From WTFV01 sp965200895 (lineage in GTDB: Bacteria > Acidobacteriota > Vicinamibacteria > Vicinamibacterales > UBA8438): 64,000 bases of DNA. The DNA is taken from positions 434,001 through 498,000 of the forward strand of contig CBDAVM010000001.1 of assembly GCA_965200895.1 (NCBI GenBank). Reading direction: 5' to 3'. How positions within the stretch are numbered: position 1 is the stretch's first letter; each line of letters opens with the position of its first letter. The notes under the pieces were generated by a model, which saw only the letters and a list, made by a program, of their open reading frames with translations, did not search any database and was not told the origin of the DNA. Position numbers and translations under genes: made by a program. This document shows positions 8,100 through 15,673 of this stretch, in pieces.

Positions 8100-10394
8100 T
8101 CAGGGTGCGCGGGCGGCTTGGGCTCCTCGTACCATCATCTGTAGTTGCACGCAGGCGCGCCACAGCACTTCGTTGCCCGGCAGCGGTCTACGCTTTGTCG
8201 GTCGCCAGCCGGCGATGCGCGCCAGCAGCATCACCCAGGCGCGGATGTCGGGCGGCAATGGCCGGTCTCGTTCGGCTGGCGGCAGCAGTCTTTCGGCCTG
8301 CACGACGGCTCCGATCACGCGCTTCTCGTCGTCGGTCAGGACCTGGGCTGCCGGCGTGTCGGGCGCGTCGCGCGCGTAGCCCCTGAGGGAGCACACCCGC
8401 CAGGCGGTGATGGCGTCGAAGGCCAGGCACTTGGCCAGCGCGTCGGCTTCCTGCAAGCGCCGGTCCTCGATGCGGGCGCCGCTCTTGAGCACCCGGAAAT
8501 ACTCTTCGATGCCCCAGCGGGTCTCATACCAGCCGACAATGCGCTCGGCCCATTCGGCCGTCGGGCCGCCTTCGCTCGACACCAGCAGCCATTCGAGCGG
8601 CTCGTGTCCCGGCGGCGGGTCGGTTTCGAGCACCCGCACCACCCAGGCCGTCAGCGGCGCCGCGTCGGTCTGGTCCTTGGGCGGCTGCACCTGCACCCGC
8701 CCGATGCGCAACTCGGTCCGCGCCGTGCGCGCCTCGCGCGCCCGCTTGCCGCCCTGCGAGTCGATGTGCACCGGCCGGTTGGTGCGCACCGGGGTCTCGA
8801 AGTCCGGCTGAGACGCCAGCGGCCGGAGCATCATCGCCCGCAACCGCTCGTCCCATACTTTCACCCGCCGCCGCCGGCTGGCGCAGGCCCGCACCACCAG
8901 CCCCGCTTCAGCCGCATGCTGCGCCTGCCACTGCAACAGCGCATGGATGTCACTCTCGCGGTCGCCGACCACGACCACCCGCGTGCCCGGACACGCCCGC
9001 CCCAATTCGCGACCCTGGTCGAATCCCCGGAACCAGCGCCGGCTCTCCAATGCGCGCTCGGACGTGGGCGCGCCATCCGGCCGCGCCCACGTCTCCAGAC
9101 CGCTCACCCCCAACGGCCGGCGCCCCTCGGTGAACGCCACCGCCGCGTGCACGAACAGACCCCGACCGCCGCCAGACCGTTCTCCCAGCGGCCCCAGCCC
9201 GGTCGTGCTGTCCCGAAGACCCGTGTAGTTGAGCGTCGTCGTGTCCTGCACCAGCAGCACCACCGACTCCGCACGGCTGCGCTCGACCAGCGCCTCCCGA
9301 TGCGGTTGCAGAATGTCCGCGCTACTCACCGCTCCATTGTGCAGGAAACGGTAGGCCGCCTGTTGCTCGGCGCTGCCGGCAAACACCGCCGGCAGAGGCG
9401 CACCAGGATGTTGCTCCCAGGCCGCACCCATCTGCGCCAGACGACGACGCAGCCGACCGTCGGCCAGGTCCGAACGCGAATACTCGCACCGAGACCAACT
9501 GCCGGCGCCCGCAGCCTCCTCCCCCAACCCCGGAAACGAACCCAACTCCCTGGGCGCAGCCCGACGCAGCGTCTCCGCCCAGTCCGGGGCCAGGCCCCGA
9601 AGCCAGACATCCTTCGGCTCCACAGAAACCGATGACCCCGGAGGACGACCCGCCGTACGGCCCACACACCGCCAGCCCGACGCCCGATAGCTCGTGCCAC
9701 GACGAGACGACGCCACGCACGTCTCCACCAGAACCGGACGAACCCCGTGACACAATGCCCAGTCCGACGCCAAACGACCCACCGCACGGCCCAGAACCTG
9801 CGACGCCAAGTGCGGAACACGAACCCCGGGAAGCAGCAGGAATCGGTCGTTCAATACCACCTGACCAATCCGTGCCCCCCGCGTCCGAGCGTCCCAGCCC
9901 AGATGCGCGTCCCGAGGACCCAGACGAAGCGGAGCCGACACAAAGCTCAAAACACCCAACGCGCCCGCCGAAGAATCCACCAGATACGTCACCCGGCAGC
10001 CCGGAGCCCGACAACGGCCCAAAGGATGCGCAGCCGCCAGAAGTGCACAACACCGCTGACGCGCAAGCGCCGTCTCCGCCAACCGCAGGTGAACCTCCCC
10101 CAACGACGACAGGCTGCCCGCAAACTCGGTCAGCGAAATCTCAGACCCGACCCCGACCACACAACCCACCGGCGGACCCGGCTGCGCCGACGGCAGAGGC
10201 AGGCCCAGCTCCGCCGCCAAGCCAGGCAAAGCCTTCCGCGCCGACGCCGAGCACAGCGACCCACGCGCGTTGCGCCACCCGTCGCGTTCGCAAAGACCAC
10301 GGCTCAGCGCCGCACGCGACAACGACCCCCGAACCAACTCCTGCCGCAGCCAGCCCACCGTCTCCGGCTGCAACATCCGCAGGCCAACACGCAC
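8100..10394 (-). CDS. Transposase: N-terminal DUF4338 (DruA-like) domain fused to Tn5-type DDE transposase
   Basis: A 764-residue protein. Residues ~12-255 match the DUF4338/DruA pattern: SRAALSRGLCERDGW, LGVLSFVSAPLRLGPRDAHL (143-162), then NDRFLLLPGV, LASQVLG, SYRASGWRCVGRTAG. Residues ~305-365 are the Tn5-type N-terminal DNA-binding domain (YSRSDLADGRLRRRLAQM). The rest is the DDE nuclease: Asp384 (VQDTTTLNY), Asp478 (VVGDRESDI) and Glu630 in the YREK box (Tyr623, Arg626, Glu630, Lys637). All catalytic residues are present, so it should be active. DruA is a component of Druantia anti-phage systems and its biochemistry is unclear; here the domain probably assists DNA recognition or transposition, which is inference. 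The start is GTG at 10394, or ATG at 10376. Confidence 0.93.
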   Translation of the reverse strand: MRVGLRMLQPETVGWLRQELVRGSLSRAALSRGLCERDGWRNARGSLCSASARKALPGLAAELGLPLPSAQPGPPVGCVVGVGSEISLTEFAGSLSSLGEVHLRLAETALARQRCCALLAAAHPLGRCRAPGCRVTYLVDSSAGALGVLSFVSAPLRLGPRDAHLGWDARTRGARIGQVVLNDRFLLLPGVRVPHLASQVLGRAVGRLASDWALCHGVRPVLVETCVASSRRGTSYRASGWRCVGRTAGRPPGSSVSVEPKDVWLRGLAPDWAETLRRAAPRELGSFPGLGEEAAGAGSWSRCEYSRSDLADGRLRRRLAQMGAAWEQHPGAPLPAVFAGSAEQQAAYRFLHNGAVSSADILQPHREALVERSRAESVVLLVQDTTTLNYTGLRDSTTGLGPLGERSGGGRGLFVHAAVAFTEGRRPLGVSGLETWARPDGAPTSERALESRRWFRGFDQGRELGRACPGTRVVVVGDRESDIHALLQWQAQHAAEAGLVVRACASRRRRVKVWDERLRAMMLRPLASQPDFETPVRTNRPVHIDSQGGKRAREARTARTELRIGRVQVQPPKDQTDAAPLTAWVVRVLETDPPPGHEPLEWLLVSSEGGPTAEWAERIVGWYETRWGIEEYFRVLKSGARIEDRRLQEADALAKCLAFDAITAWRVCSLRGYARDAPDTPAAQVLTDDEKRVIGAVVQAERLLPPAERDRPLPPDIRAWVMLLARIAGWRPTKRRPLPGNEVLWRACVQLQMMVRGAQAARAP

Positions 10395-10400
10395 AGAAAC

Positions 10401-10429
10401 CTTTTACACTGAGCCACGGCCTGTGGCAA
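10401..10429 (-). promoter_or_regulatory. Predicted transposase promoter with -35 inside the terminal repeat
   Basis: On the minus strand TTGCCA (10424-10429) is followed by a 17-bp spacer and TAAAAG (10401-10406). The -35 lies in the right terminal repeat, as in many IS elements. The -10 ends 6 nt before the GTG at 10394, so the mRNA would be leaderless or nearly so. Prediction by eye. Confidence 0.5.
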
Positions 10430-10446
10430 CTGTGATTGAGCGCTAG
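10420..10446 (-). repeat. Right terminal inverted repeat of the IS
   Basis: The reverse complement starts CTAGCGCTCAATCAC and pairs with 8026-8052; mismatches are at repeat positions 9, 10, 16, 21 and 23. Confidence 0.93.
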
Positions 10447-10455
10447 ACGTCCGAC
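10447..10455. repeat. Target-site duplication, right copy
   Basis: ACGTCCGAC, identical to 8017-8025, directly outside the right terminal repeat. Confidence 0.93.
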
Positions 10456-10516
10456 AAGAGGGGGTAGGAGGCACGGAACCCGCAGGACCGGCAAACCTGT
10501 TACCTTACCGAGACCC

Positions 10517-11308
10517 ATGACCACCGCAGGCCCGAGCAAGCCGTCACCTCGCCGCACCGGCCGCGCGCGACGCGCCGGGCGCGGGCGCAAGCCTCGCCGC
10601 CGGACGTGGACCGCCCGGCTCGGGCGCGCCTGCCTGCAGGTGCTGGGCCTCTGTATCTTCGTTCCGCTCGCCGCGGTGCTCGTCCTGCGTTGGGTGCCGC
10701 CGCCGACCACCGCCTTCATGGCCCGCGCCGCACAGTCCGTGGCGGACGCCGGAGCGCCGGCGCGGACGTCCTACCGATGGACTCCCTGGGACGCGATCGC
10801 CCCGCATGCCGCCCTCGCCGTCATCGCGTCGGAGGATCAGAAGTTCCTGGATCACAACGGCTTCGACATCGAGGCGATCCGCATGGCGCTGGGCGACGCG
10901 CTGCAGGGCGAACGCCTGCGGGGTGCGAGCACGATCTCGCAGCAGACGGCCAAGAACCTGTTCCTGTGGCCGGGCCGCAGCCTGTTCCGCAAGGGACTCG
11001 AAGCGTACCTGACGGTGCTCATCGAGTTGTGCTGGAGCAAGCGACGGATCCTGGAGGTGTATCTGAACGTCGCCCAGTTCGGGGCGGGTGTGTTCGGCAT
11101 CACGGCGGCGAGCGAACGCTTCTTCGACAAGCGTCCGGCGGAGCTGACCGCGGACGAGGCGGCGCTGCTGGCGGCGGTCCTGCCGAGTCCCTCGCGGTGG
11201 CTGGTGGTGGACCCGTCCCCGCGCGTTCGCCAGCGGCAACGCTGGATCCGCGCCCAGATGAACCAACTCGGCGGCGCCGCCCTGATCGACGCGCGGCTCG
11301 CCGACTGA
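10517..11308 (+). CDS. mtgA: Monofunctional biosynthetic peptidoglycan transglycosylase
   Basis: A 263-residue GT51 enzyme that polymerises lipid II into glycan strands at the outer face of the inner membrane. An Arg-rich N-terminus is followed by one membrane anchor (LQVLGLCIFVPLAAVLVL). The GT51 motifs are all present: ASEDQKFLDHNGFD with the catalytic Glu, RGASTISQQTAKNLFLW, FRKGLEAYLTVLIE and KRRILEVYLNVAQFG. I use the ATG at 10517; the longer open frame starts at a TTG inside the IS end and cannot be the ancestral start. The insertion lies 70 bp upstream, so native promoter elements have been moved about 2.4 kb away. Confidence 0.93.
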   Translation: MTTAGPSKPSPRRTGRARRAGRGRKPRRRTWTARLGRACLQVLGLCIFVPLAAVLVLRWVPPPTTAFMARAAQSVADAGAPARTSYRWTPWDAIAPHAALAVIASEDQKFLDHNGFDIEAIRMALGDALQGERLRGASTISQQTAKNLFLWPGRSLFRKGLEAYLTVLIELCWSKRRILEVYLNVAQFGAGVFGITAASERFFDKRPAELTADEAALLAAVLPSPSRWLVVDPSPRVRQRQRWIRAQMNQLGGAALIDARLAD

Positions 11309-11427
11309 CGAGAAGAACGAGACGCTGGAGCAAGCCGAGGCGTGGCGCTTCAGCCGCATCGGACAGTGCATCGAGCGCGCCGGCCCAGGCCGGCTCGTGG
11401 CCGAGCTCGACTATACTGATATCGGCG

Positions 11428-11550
11428 ATGTGGTCCGCTTCGGCCTGTTCCGGCCTGCACGACTTCCTCGACGCCGTACAGGACAGGCGCAACGGCGTGG
11501 GGGACGAGATCACGCACACGCAACGCCGGCAGGGCGAGTCGCTGCGATGA
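11428..11550 (+). CDS. Possible 40-codon ORF overlapping the Anbu-like gene
   Basis: An ATG at 11428 opens a 40-codon frame whose TGA overlaps the ATG of the next gene (ATGA at 11547-11550), the arrangement of translational coupling. A TATACT hexamer sits at 11412-11417. The product (start MWSASACSGLHDFLDAV, end RRQGESLR) matches nothing I recognise. It may be a short leader gene that couples translation, or chance. Confidence 0.3.
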   Translation: MWSASACSGLHDFLDAVQDRRNGVGDEITHTQRRQGESLR

Positions 11551-12314
11551 CCTACTGCGTCGCAATGAACGTGGAGGAGGGCATCGTCGGCCTCTCCGAC
11601 ACTCTCATCACGTCGGGCCGCGAGGTGACCACCCAGCAGAAGGTCAACATCTACTCGCCGCCGCGCGGCACGTTCTTCGTCATGACCTCCGGCCTCCGGT
11701 CGCTGCGGGACAAGACGCTCACCTACTTCGAGGACCGGCTGGCCGAGCGCGCCAGCCGCGACGAGCCGTTCGAGCGGCTCTACCAGGCCGTCAACCTGCT
11801 GGCCGAGCAGGTGCGCAAGGTCGCCCACGAGGACCGGGAGGCGCTCCGCGAGAGCGGCATGACCTTCAACATCCATGTGCTGATCGGCGGGCAGATGGAG
11901 CGCGACGCGCGGCAGAAGCTCTACCTGCTTTACCCCGAGGGCAACTGGGTGGACACCGGCCGCCTGACGCCCTACCACGTGATCGGATCGAACCGCTACG
12001 GCAAGCCGATCATCGACCGGACGCTCACCGTCGAGGACTCGATGCGCCATGCGTTCAAGGTCGCCTGCCTCTCCTTCGACTCGACCCGCATCAGCGCCGC
12101 CGATGTCGACTTCCCCATCGACGTGGTGCTGTACCGGCGGAACTCCTTCCGCATCATCGAGCGCCGCTTCGAGAAGCAGGACCTGGAGCAGCTCTCGCGC
12201 TGGTGGGACGAGCGCATCCGCCGCGCCATAGAGGAGACGCCGCAGGAGCTGCTCGACCGCGCCTACGACGAGATCGAGACCGCCCCCCCGGCGCCCGTGT
12301 CCACCGTCTCGTGA
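11547..12314 (+). CDS. Proteasome-like Ntn hydrolase, Anbu type
   Basis: A 255-residue homologue of the proteasome beta fold, the bacterial Anbu (ancestral beta subunit) family. The N-terminus MTYCVAMNVEEGIVGLSDTL fits the family; Thr2 would become the N-terminal nucleophile after Met removal. VNIYSPPRGTFFVMTSG and later KPIIDRTLTVEDSM are further family-like segments. The ATG at 11547 is required to place Thr at position 2; longer starts would bury it. The gene overlaps the transglutaminase gene by GTGA. Anbu loci usually also encode an alpha-E protein and an ATP-grasp enzyme; neither is next to it here. Substrate unknown. Confidence 0.88.
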   Translation: MTYCVAMNVEEGIVGLSDTLITSGREVTTQQKVNIYSPPRGTFFVMTSGLRSLRDKTLTYFEDRLAERASRDEPFERLYQAVNLLAEQVRKVAHEDREALRESGMTFNIHVLIGGQMERDARQKLYLLYPEGNWVDTGRLTPYHVIGSNRYGKPIIDRTLTVEDSMRHAFKVACLSFDSTRISAADVDFPIDVVLYRRNSFRIIERRFEKQDLEQLSRWWDERIRRAIEETPQELLDRAYDEIETAPPAPVSTVS

Positions 12315-13216
12315 GAATCACCATCCACCACCGGACGTCGTACGTCTTCGACGCGCCGGTGTGGCTGGAGCCGCACGTCGTCCGGCTGCGTCCGCGGGGC
12401 GACGGCGCGGTCCGGCTCGTCGACTTCGCCCTGGAGATCGATCCCGAGCCGGCGGCGCGCGCCGACAACCTGGACCCGGAGGGCAACGTCGTCACCCAGG
12501 CGTGGTTCGAGGGCCAGTGGCCGGGCCTGACCTTCCGCACCCGCGCCGTGGTCGAGACTCTGCGCGACGATCCGTTCCGCTTCCTCGTCACCGGACCGGA
12601 ACGGGCGCGGCATGCCGCCGACGCACCGGACCGGGCGGGATCGAACGGTGCGACGGCGCCGCCCGCTCTGCCCGACGTCTACGCGCCCGAGCTCTGCGAG
12701 CGGCTTGCGCTGTACCGGCGTCCGCCGGACGCCGCCCCTCCCGAGGTGCGGGTGCTGGCCCGCGCCGCGGCCGAAGACTCGCAGCATGACCCGGCACGCT
12801 TCCCCCTGGTGCTGGCGCAGCGCATCAACGCGGCCTTCGCCCGCGAGACGCGCCCGCAAGGCCCGCCGCTCGCTCCCGAAGCGACGATCGCCGCCGGACG
12901 CGGCGCCTGCCGCGACCTCGCGGTGCTCTTCGTCGCCTGCTGCCGCGACAGGGGACTCGCGGCGCGCTTCGCCAGCGGCTACGCCCACAGCGAGACGGCG
13001 GACGCGACCGAGCTCCATGCGTGGGGCGAGGTGTTCCTGCCCGGCGGCGGCTGGCGCGGCTACGACCCGAGCCTGGGACTGGCCGTCGCCGACCGCCACG
13101 TCACGGTCGCCGCCGCCGCCGACCCCCGCGACGCCGCCCCCGTCACGGGTACGTTCCGCGGCGACGGCGTGACGGCCCGCCTCGGCGCGGAGATCGACCT
13201 GCGGGCCGGCGCGTGA
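12311..13216 (+). CDS. Transglutaminase-like cysteine protease of the Anbu locus
   Basis: A 301-residue protein. The N-terminal domain (VRITIHHRTSYVFDAPVWLE) is the typical beta-rich start of bacterial transglutaminase-like proteins, and the papain-like core carries the triad: Cys200 in GRGACRDLAVLFV, His236 in TELHAWGEVF and Asp252 in YDPSLGL. The GTG start at 12311 overlaps the stop of the Anbu gene. These enzymes act as peptidases or amidases; with Anbu they may process a peptide or peptide tag made by the ATP-grasp enzyme of larger versions of the locus. That partner is not seen nearby. Nothing follows in the operon: a tRNA gene starts 77 bp downstream. Confidence 0.88.
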   Translation: MRITIHHRTSYVFDAPVWLEPHVVRLRPRGDGAVRLVDFALEIDPEPAARADNLDPEGNVVTQAWFEGQWPGLTFRTRAVVETLRDDPFRFLVTGPERARHAADAPDRAGSNGATAPPALPDVYAPELCERLALYRRPPDAAPPEVRVLARAAAEDSQHDPARFPLVLAQRINAAFARETRPQGPPLAPEATIAAGRGACRDLAVLFVACCRDRGLAARFASGYAHSETADATELHAWGEVFLPGGGWRGYDPSLGLAVADRHVTVAAAADPRDAAPVTGTFRGDGVTARLGAEIDLRAGA

Positions 13217-13258
13217 CTGTGCGTGCCCGGCGGCGCCCGTGGCGGGACGTGCCTTTGT

Positions 13259-13264
13259 TATAAT
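13259..13264 (+). promoter_or_regulatory. -10 element for tRNA-Gln
   Basis: A perfect TATAAT lies 28 nt before the mature tRNA 5' end. No good -35 is visible at 16-18 bp upstream, so confidence is limited. Confidence 0.45.
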
Positions 13265-13292
13265 TGATGCCGATCCTGCCCTGCGTTCTCGC

Positions 13293-13366
13293 TGGGAGGT
13301 CGTTCAACGGTAGGACACGCGGCTCTGGACCGTGGAATCGGGGTTCGAATCCCTGCCTCCCAGCCA
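13293..13366 (+). tRNA. tRNA-Gln (anticodon CTG)
   Basis: The acceptor stem TGGGAGG pairs with CCTCCCA, followed by discriminator G and an encoded CCA. The anticodon loop CTCTGGA sits between CGCGG and CCGTG and gives CUG (Gln). The T loop GTTCGAATC is standard. Confidence 0.97.
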
Positions 13367-13465
13367 TCACTTCGCATTCGCTTCGCGCGGTCCGGGAGGC
13401 AGTGCTCCAGGTGCTGCGCCGCTCCGGGCGCGAATCCTCCTGCGGTGGGCACATGTGACGTGGGC

Positions 13466-13822
13466 TCAGGCGCTGCGCCGCGGTCGCTCAGCCAGCATGT
13501 CGCAGCCGACCGCGACGGCCAGCGCGCGACACACCTCGCGCATCTCCTCGGGACCGAGCCGGCCGATGCAGCGCTCCAGACGCGATCGCGCGACGGTCTG
13601 CACGTGGTCGAGATTGACGGCCGACTCGTGCTGCAGGCCGTGTTCGGCACCAACCACCACCTCGCTCGGCGCCCCGCCGACGGTCGACGTGATCGGGGCC
13701 ACCATCACCGTGCGGAGCAGCGGGATGACCTCCTGTCGCGTGAGCACGGCAACCGGCCGGCGCTTGTCGGGAGCGGCGAACCGGTAGATCCAGATCTCGC
13801 CCCGGTTCACGGTGCGGGCCAT
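13466..13822 (-). CDS. MazF/PemK-family endoribonuclease toxin
   Basis: A 118-residue toxin of the type II MazEF class, which cleaves mRNA at short sequences. Family features are the N-terminal NRGEIWIYRFAAPDKRRPVAV (basic loop after the first strand), TVMVAPITSTV and the ESAVNLDHVQTV segment. Its start overlaps the end of the upstream antitoxin gene by 16 nt, so the pair is co-translated. It lies about 100 bp downstream of tRNA-Gln on the opposite strand, a common landing place for mobile modules. Confidence 0.88.
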   Translation of the reverse strand: MARTVNRGEIWIYRFAAPDKRRPVAVLTRQEVIPLLRTVMVAPITSTVGGAPSEVVVGAEHGLQHESAVNLDHVQTVARSRLERCIGRLGPEEMREVCRALAVAVGCDMLAERPRRSA

Positions 13823-14040
13823 ACTCCCTCACGCTCCCAGTCCGCGAACTCATCGTCGAGCCCGCCGCCCGGTCCGTAGGCGCGGCGGTAGGCGTCCGAC
13901 ACCTGCCGCGCGCGGCGGCGCTGCAGGTACTCGATCGCCGCGCGCCGAAGAACGGCTGAACGACCGATGCGCCTGACCTCGTCGTCGTCGTCGAGTTTCT
14001 GCAACAGGCGCTCGTCCATCATGACCTGTACCGCTTTCAT
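13807..14040 (-). CDS. Ribbon-helix-helix antitoxin of the MazF toxin
   Basis: A 77-residue protein. The N-terminal beta strand MKAVQVMMDERLLQKLD and helices (IGRSAVLRRAAIEYLQRR) form a ribbon-helix-helix DNA-binding domain; the C-terminal tail (LDDEFADWEREGVWPAP) is the acidic toxin-binding segment of MazE-type antitoxins. It should repress its own promoter. The start codon is 17 nt from the divergent gene's ATG, so the promoter must sit in that short gap or inside coding sequence. Confidence 0.87.
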   Translation of the reverse strand: MKAVQVMMDERLLQKLDDDDEVRRIGRSAVLRRAAIEYLQRRRARQVSDAYRRAYGPGGGLDDEFADWEREGVWPAP

Positions 14041-14057
14041 GTGTATATATTACCCAC
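14041..14057. promoter_or_regulatory. 17-bp divergent AT-rich promoter core
   Basis: The whole spacer between two divergent start codons is GTGTATATATTACCCAC. TATATT (14046-14051) on the plus strand and TAATAT (14047-14052) on the minus strand overlap, each 6 nt before its start codon. Both transcripts would be leaderless. No -35 match is obvious on either strand. Confidence 0.45.
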
Positions 14058-15611
14058 ATGGAACGTGATGCGCCGGTCGCTGCCAGCCGCTCTCCTGCGA
14101 ACGGACCGCGACGCTTCGCGCTGTTCCGCTTCCCCGCCGACGAACCGCCCCGCTTCGCGCTGTCCCGCGGGCTCTTCCTCCGACTGCTGGGCTTCGTCTA
14201 CTTCGTCGCGTTCGCTTCGCTCGCGCCGCAGCTTCCCGGCCTGGTCGGCGCGGACGGCCTGCTCTCGGCCGCGGGGTATCTGGAGCGCGCGTACGACCTC
14301 TGGGGCGGCGACGCCTACGTGCAGCTCCCGACGCTGCTCTGGCTCTGGCCGGGTGACGGACTCCTCATGACGCTGTGCTGGCTCGGCGTCGCCCTGTCCA
14401 TCGCGGCGGTGATCGGCATCGCGCCGATCGCGGTGCTCGCGGCGCTCTGGGCCCTGTATCTGTCGCTGACGGTCGCCGGACAGGACTTCCTGTTCTTCCA
14501 GTGGGACCTGCTGCTGCTGGAGACCGGCGTCGTGGCCGTGCTCTACGCGCCCCCGGGCCGGTGGCCGCCGCTGGAGACCCCGCGCCCGCCGAGCGCCGCG
14601 GCGCGCTGGCTCGTCTGGAGCCTGGCGTTCAAGCTCACCTTCCTGTCGGGTGTCACCAAGCTGCTGAGCGGCGATGCAACGTGGTCAGGCCTGACGGCGC
14701 TTCGGTACCACTACGAGACGCAGCCGCTCCCCACCCGGGTCGGCTGGTATGCGCACAACGCCCCGGACTGGTTCGGCATGCTGTCGGTCGGGGTGATGTT
14801 CTTCATCGAGCTGGTCGTGCCGTTCGTCATTCTTGTCCCACCCCGGTTCCGCGGCGTGCGGACCGCCGGCTGCGCGCTGCTTTGCCTGTTGCAGGCGCTC
14901 ATCGCGGTCACCGGCAACTACGGCTTCTTCAACCTCCTGACCGTGGTGCTGTACATCTCCCTGCTCGACGACGCCACGATCGTCCGCGTGCTGCCGTGGC
15001 TGCAGGCGCCGTCCGGATACGCGCAGCGTGGAACACGCCCACCGGTTGCGTGGCGGACGGCCCTGGCCGCGCCGGTCGCGATCGTTGCGGTCCTGAGCGT
15101 CCTGACGTTCGTCCGGGAGATGCGCCGGCCGGCGCCGATGCCAGGTTGGTCCGATGCGCTGCTGCGGACGGCGGCCCCGCTGCGCTCCGTCAGCGGCTAC
15201 GGCCTCTTCCGCGTGATGACGACCGAGCGGCCGGAGATCGTCATCGAGGGTTCCGTGGACGGGGTAACCTGGATCGAGTATCCCTTTCGGTGGAAGGCCG
15301 GCGCCCCGGCGCGGGCGCCGGCCTTCGTCCAGCCGCACATGCCGCGCCTCGACTGGCAGATGTGGTTCGCGGCGCTCGACCCGCAGCGGCACGCGCACTG
15401 GCTGTTCGCCCTCGTCGATCGCCTCCTGGAGAACGACCCGACGGCGCTCGGCCTGCTGGACTCCAATCCGTTCCCGAACGAGCCTCCCGGCCATGTCCGC
15501 CTCGCGCTGTACCGCTATCGGTTCACGACGCCGGAGGAAGGGGCGGACGGCGACTGGTGGAGGCGCGAGCTGACCGGCTACCTCACCGAGCCGATCCGGC
15601 GCCGGCGTTGA
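14058..15611 (+). CDS. Lipase maturation factor (LMF1)-like membrane protein
   Basis: A 517-residue polytopic protein. After a short soluble start (FALFRFPADEPPRFALSR) it has about eight hydrophobic segments, with the family features QWDLLLLETG, LVWSLAFKLTFLSGVTKLLS and LRYHYETQPLP. The C-terminal soluble part includes LDWQMWFAALDPQ and PGHVRLALYRYRFT, conserved in LMF1-type proteins. In animals LMF1 helps fold lipases in the ER; the bacterial role is not established. The ATG at 14058 lies directly after the shared AT-rich spacer. Confidence 0.88.
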   Translation: MERDAPVAASRSPANGPRRFALFRFPADEPPRFALSRGLFLRLLGFVYFVAFASLAPQLPGLVGADGLLSAAGYLERAYDLWGGDAYVQLPTLLWLWPGDGLLMTLCWLGVALSIAAVIGIAPIAVLAALWALYLSLTVAGQDFLFFQWDLLLLETGVVAVLYAPPGRWPPLETPRPPSAAARWLVWSLAFKLTFLSGVTKLLSGDATWSGLTALRYHYETQPLPTRVGWYAHNAPDWFGMLSVGVMFFIELVVPFVILVPPRFRGVRTAGCALLCLLQALIAVTGNYGFFNLLTVVLYISLLDDATIVRVLPWLQAPSGYAQRGTRPPVAWRTALAAPVAIVAVLSVLTFVREMRRPAPMPGWSDALLRTAAPLRSVSGYGLFRVMTTERPEIVIEGSVDGVTWIEYPFRWKAGAPARAPAFVQPHMPRLDWQMWFAALDPQRHAHWLFALVDRLLENDPTALGLLDSNPFPNEPPGHVRLALYRYRFTTPEEGADGDWWRRELTGYLTEPIRRRR

Positions 15612-15673
15612 CCGCGGCGGTTCGACACGCTCCGTCCACCAGCCTCGCGGCGCGGACCGGCACGCCGCCGGAT

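Larger units (their letters stand above)
8026..10446 (-). mobile_element. Complete IS4-family (Tn5/IS50-like) insertion sequence with DruA-domain transposase
   Basis: A 2421-bp element bounded by imperfect 27-bp inverted repeats (22 of 27 positions match; both ends start CTAGCGCT) and flanked by a perfect 9-bp duplication. It holds one intact 764-codon gene filling nearly all the element, transcribed from the right end inwards. The unbroken reading frame and exact target duplication indicate recent insertion. The element interrupted the divergent spacer between the Mla-like operon (start 7953, minus) and mtgA (start 10517, plus). Confidence 0.95.

Noticed and set aside
8145..9635. Long plus-strand frame of 496 codons opposite the transposase
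   Set aside because: It is antisense to a gene with all catalytic motifs, lies within the IS, and its translation is His/Arg/Pro-rich without any domain. Very GC-rich DNA gives many such frames.
8100..10394. A Druantia defence system
   Set aside because: Only the DruA-like domain is present, fused to a transposase and inside IS ends. No DruE helicase or other Druantia gene is adjacent.
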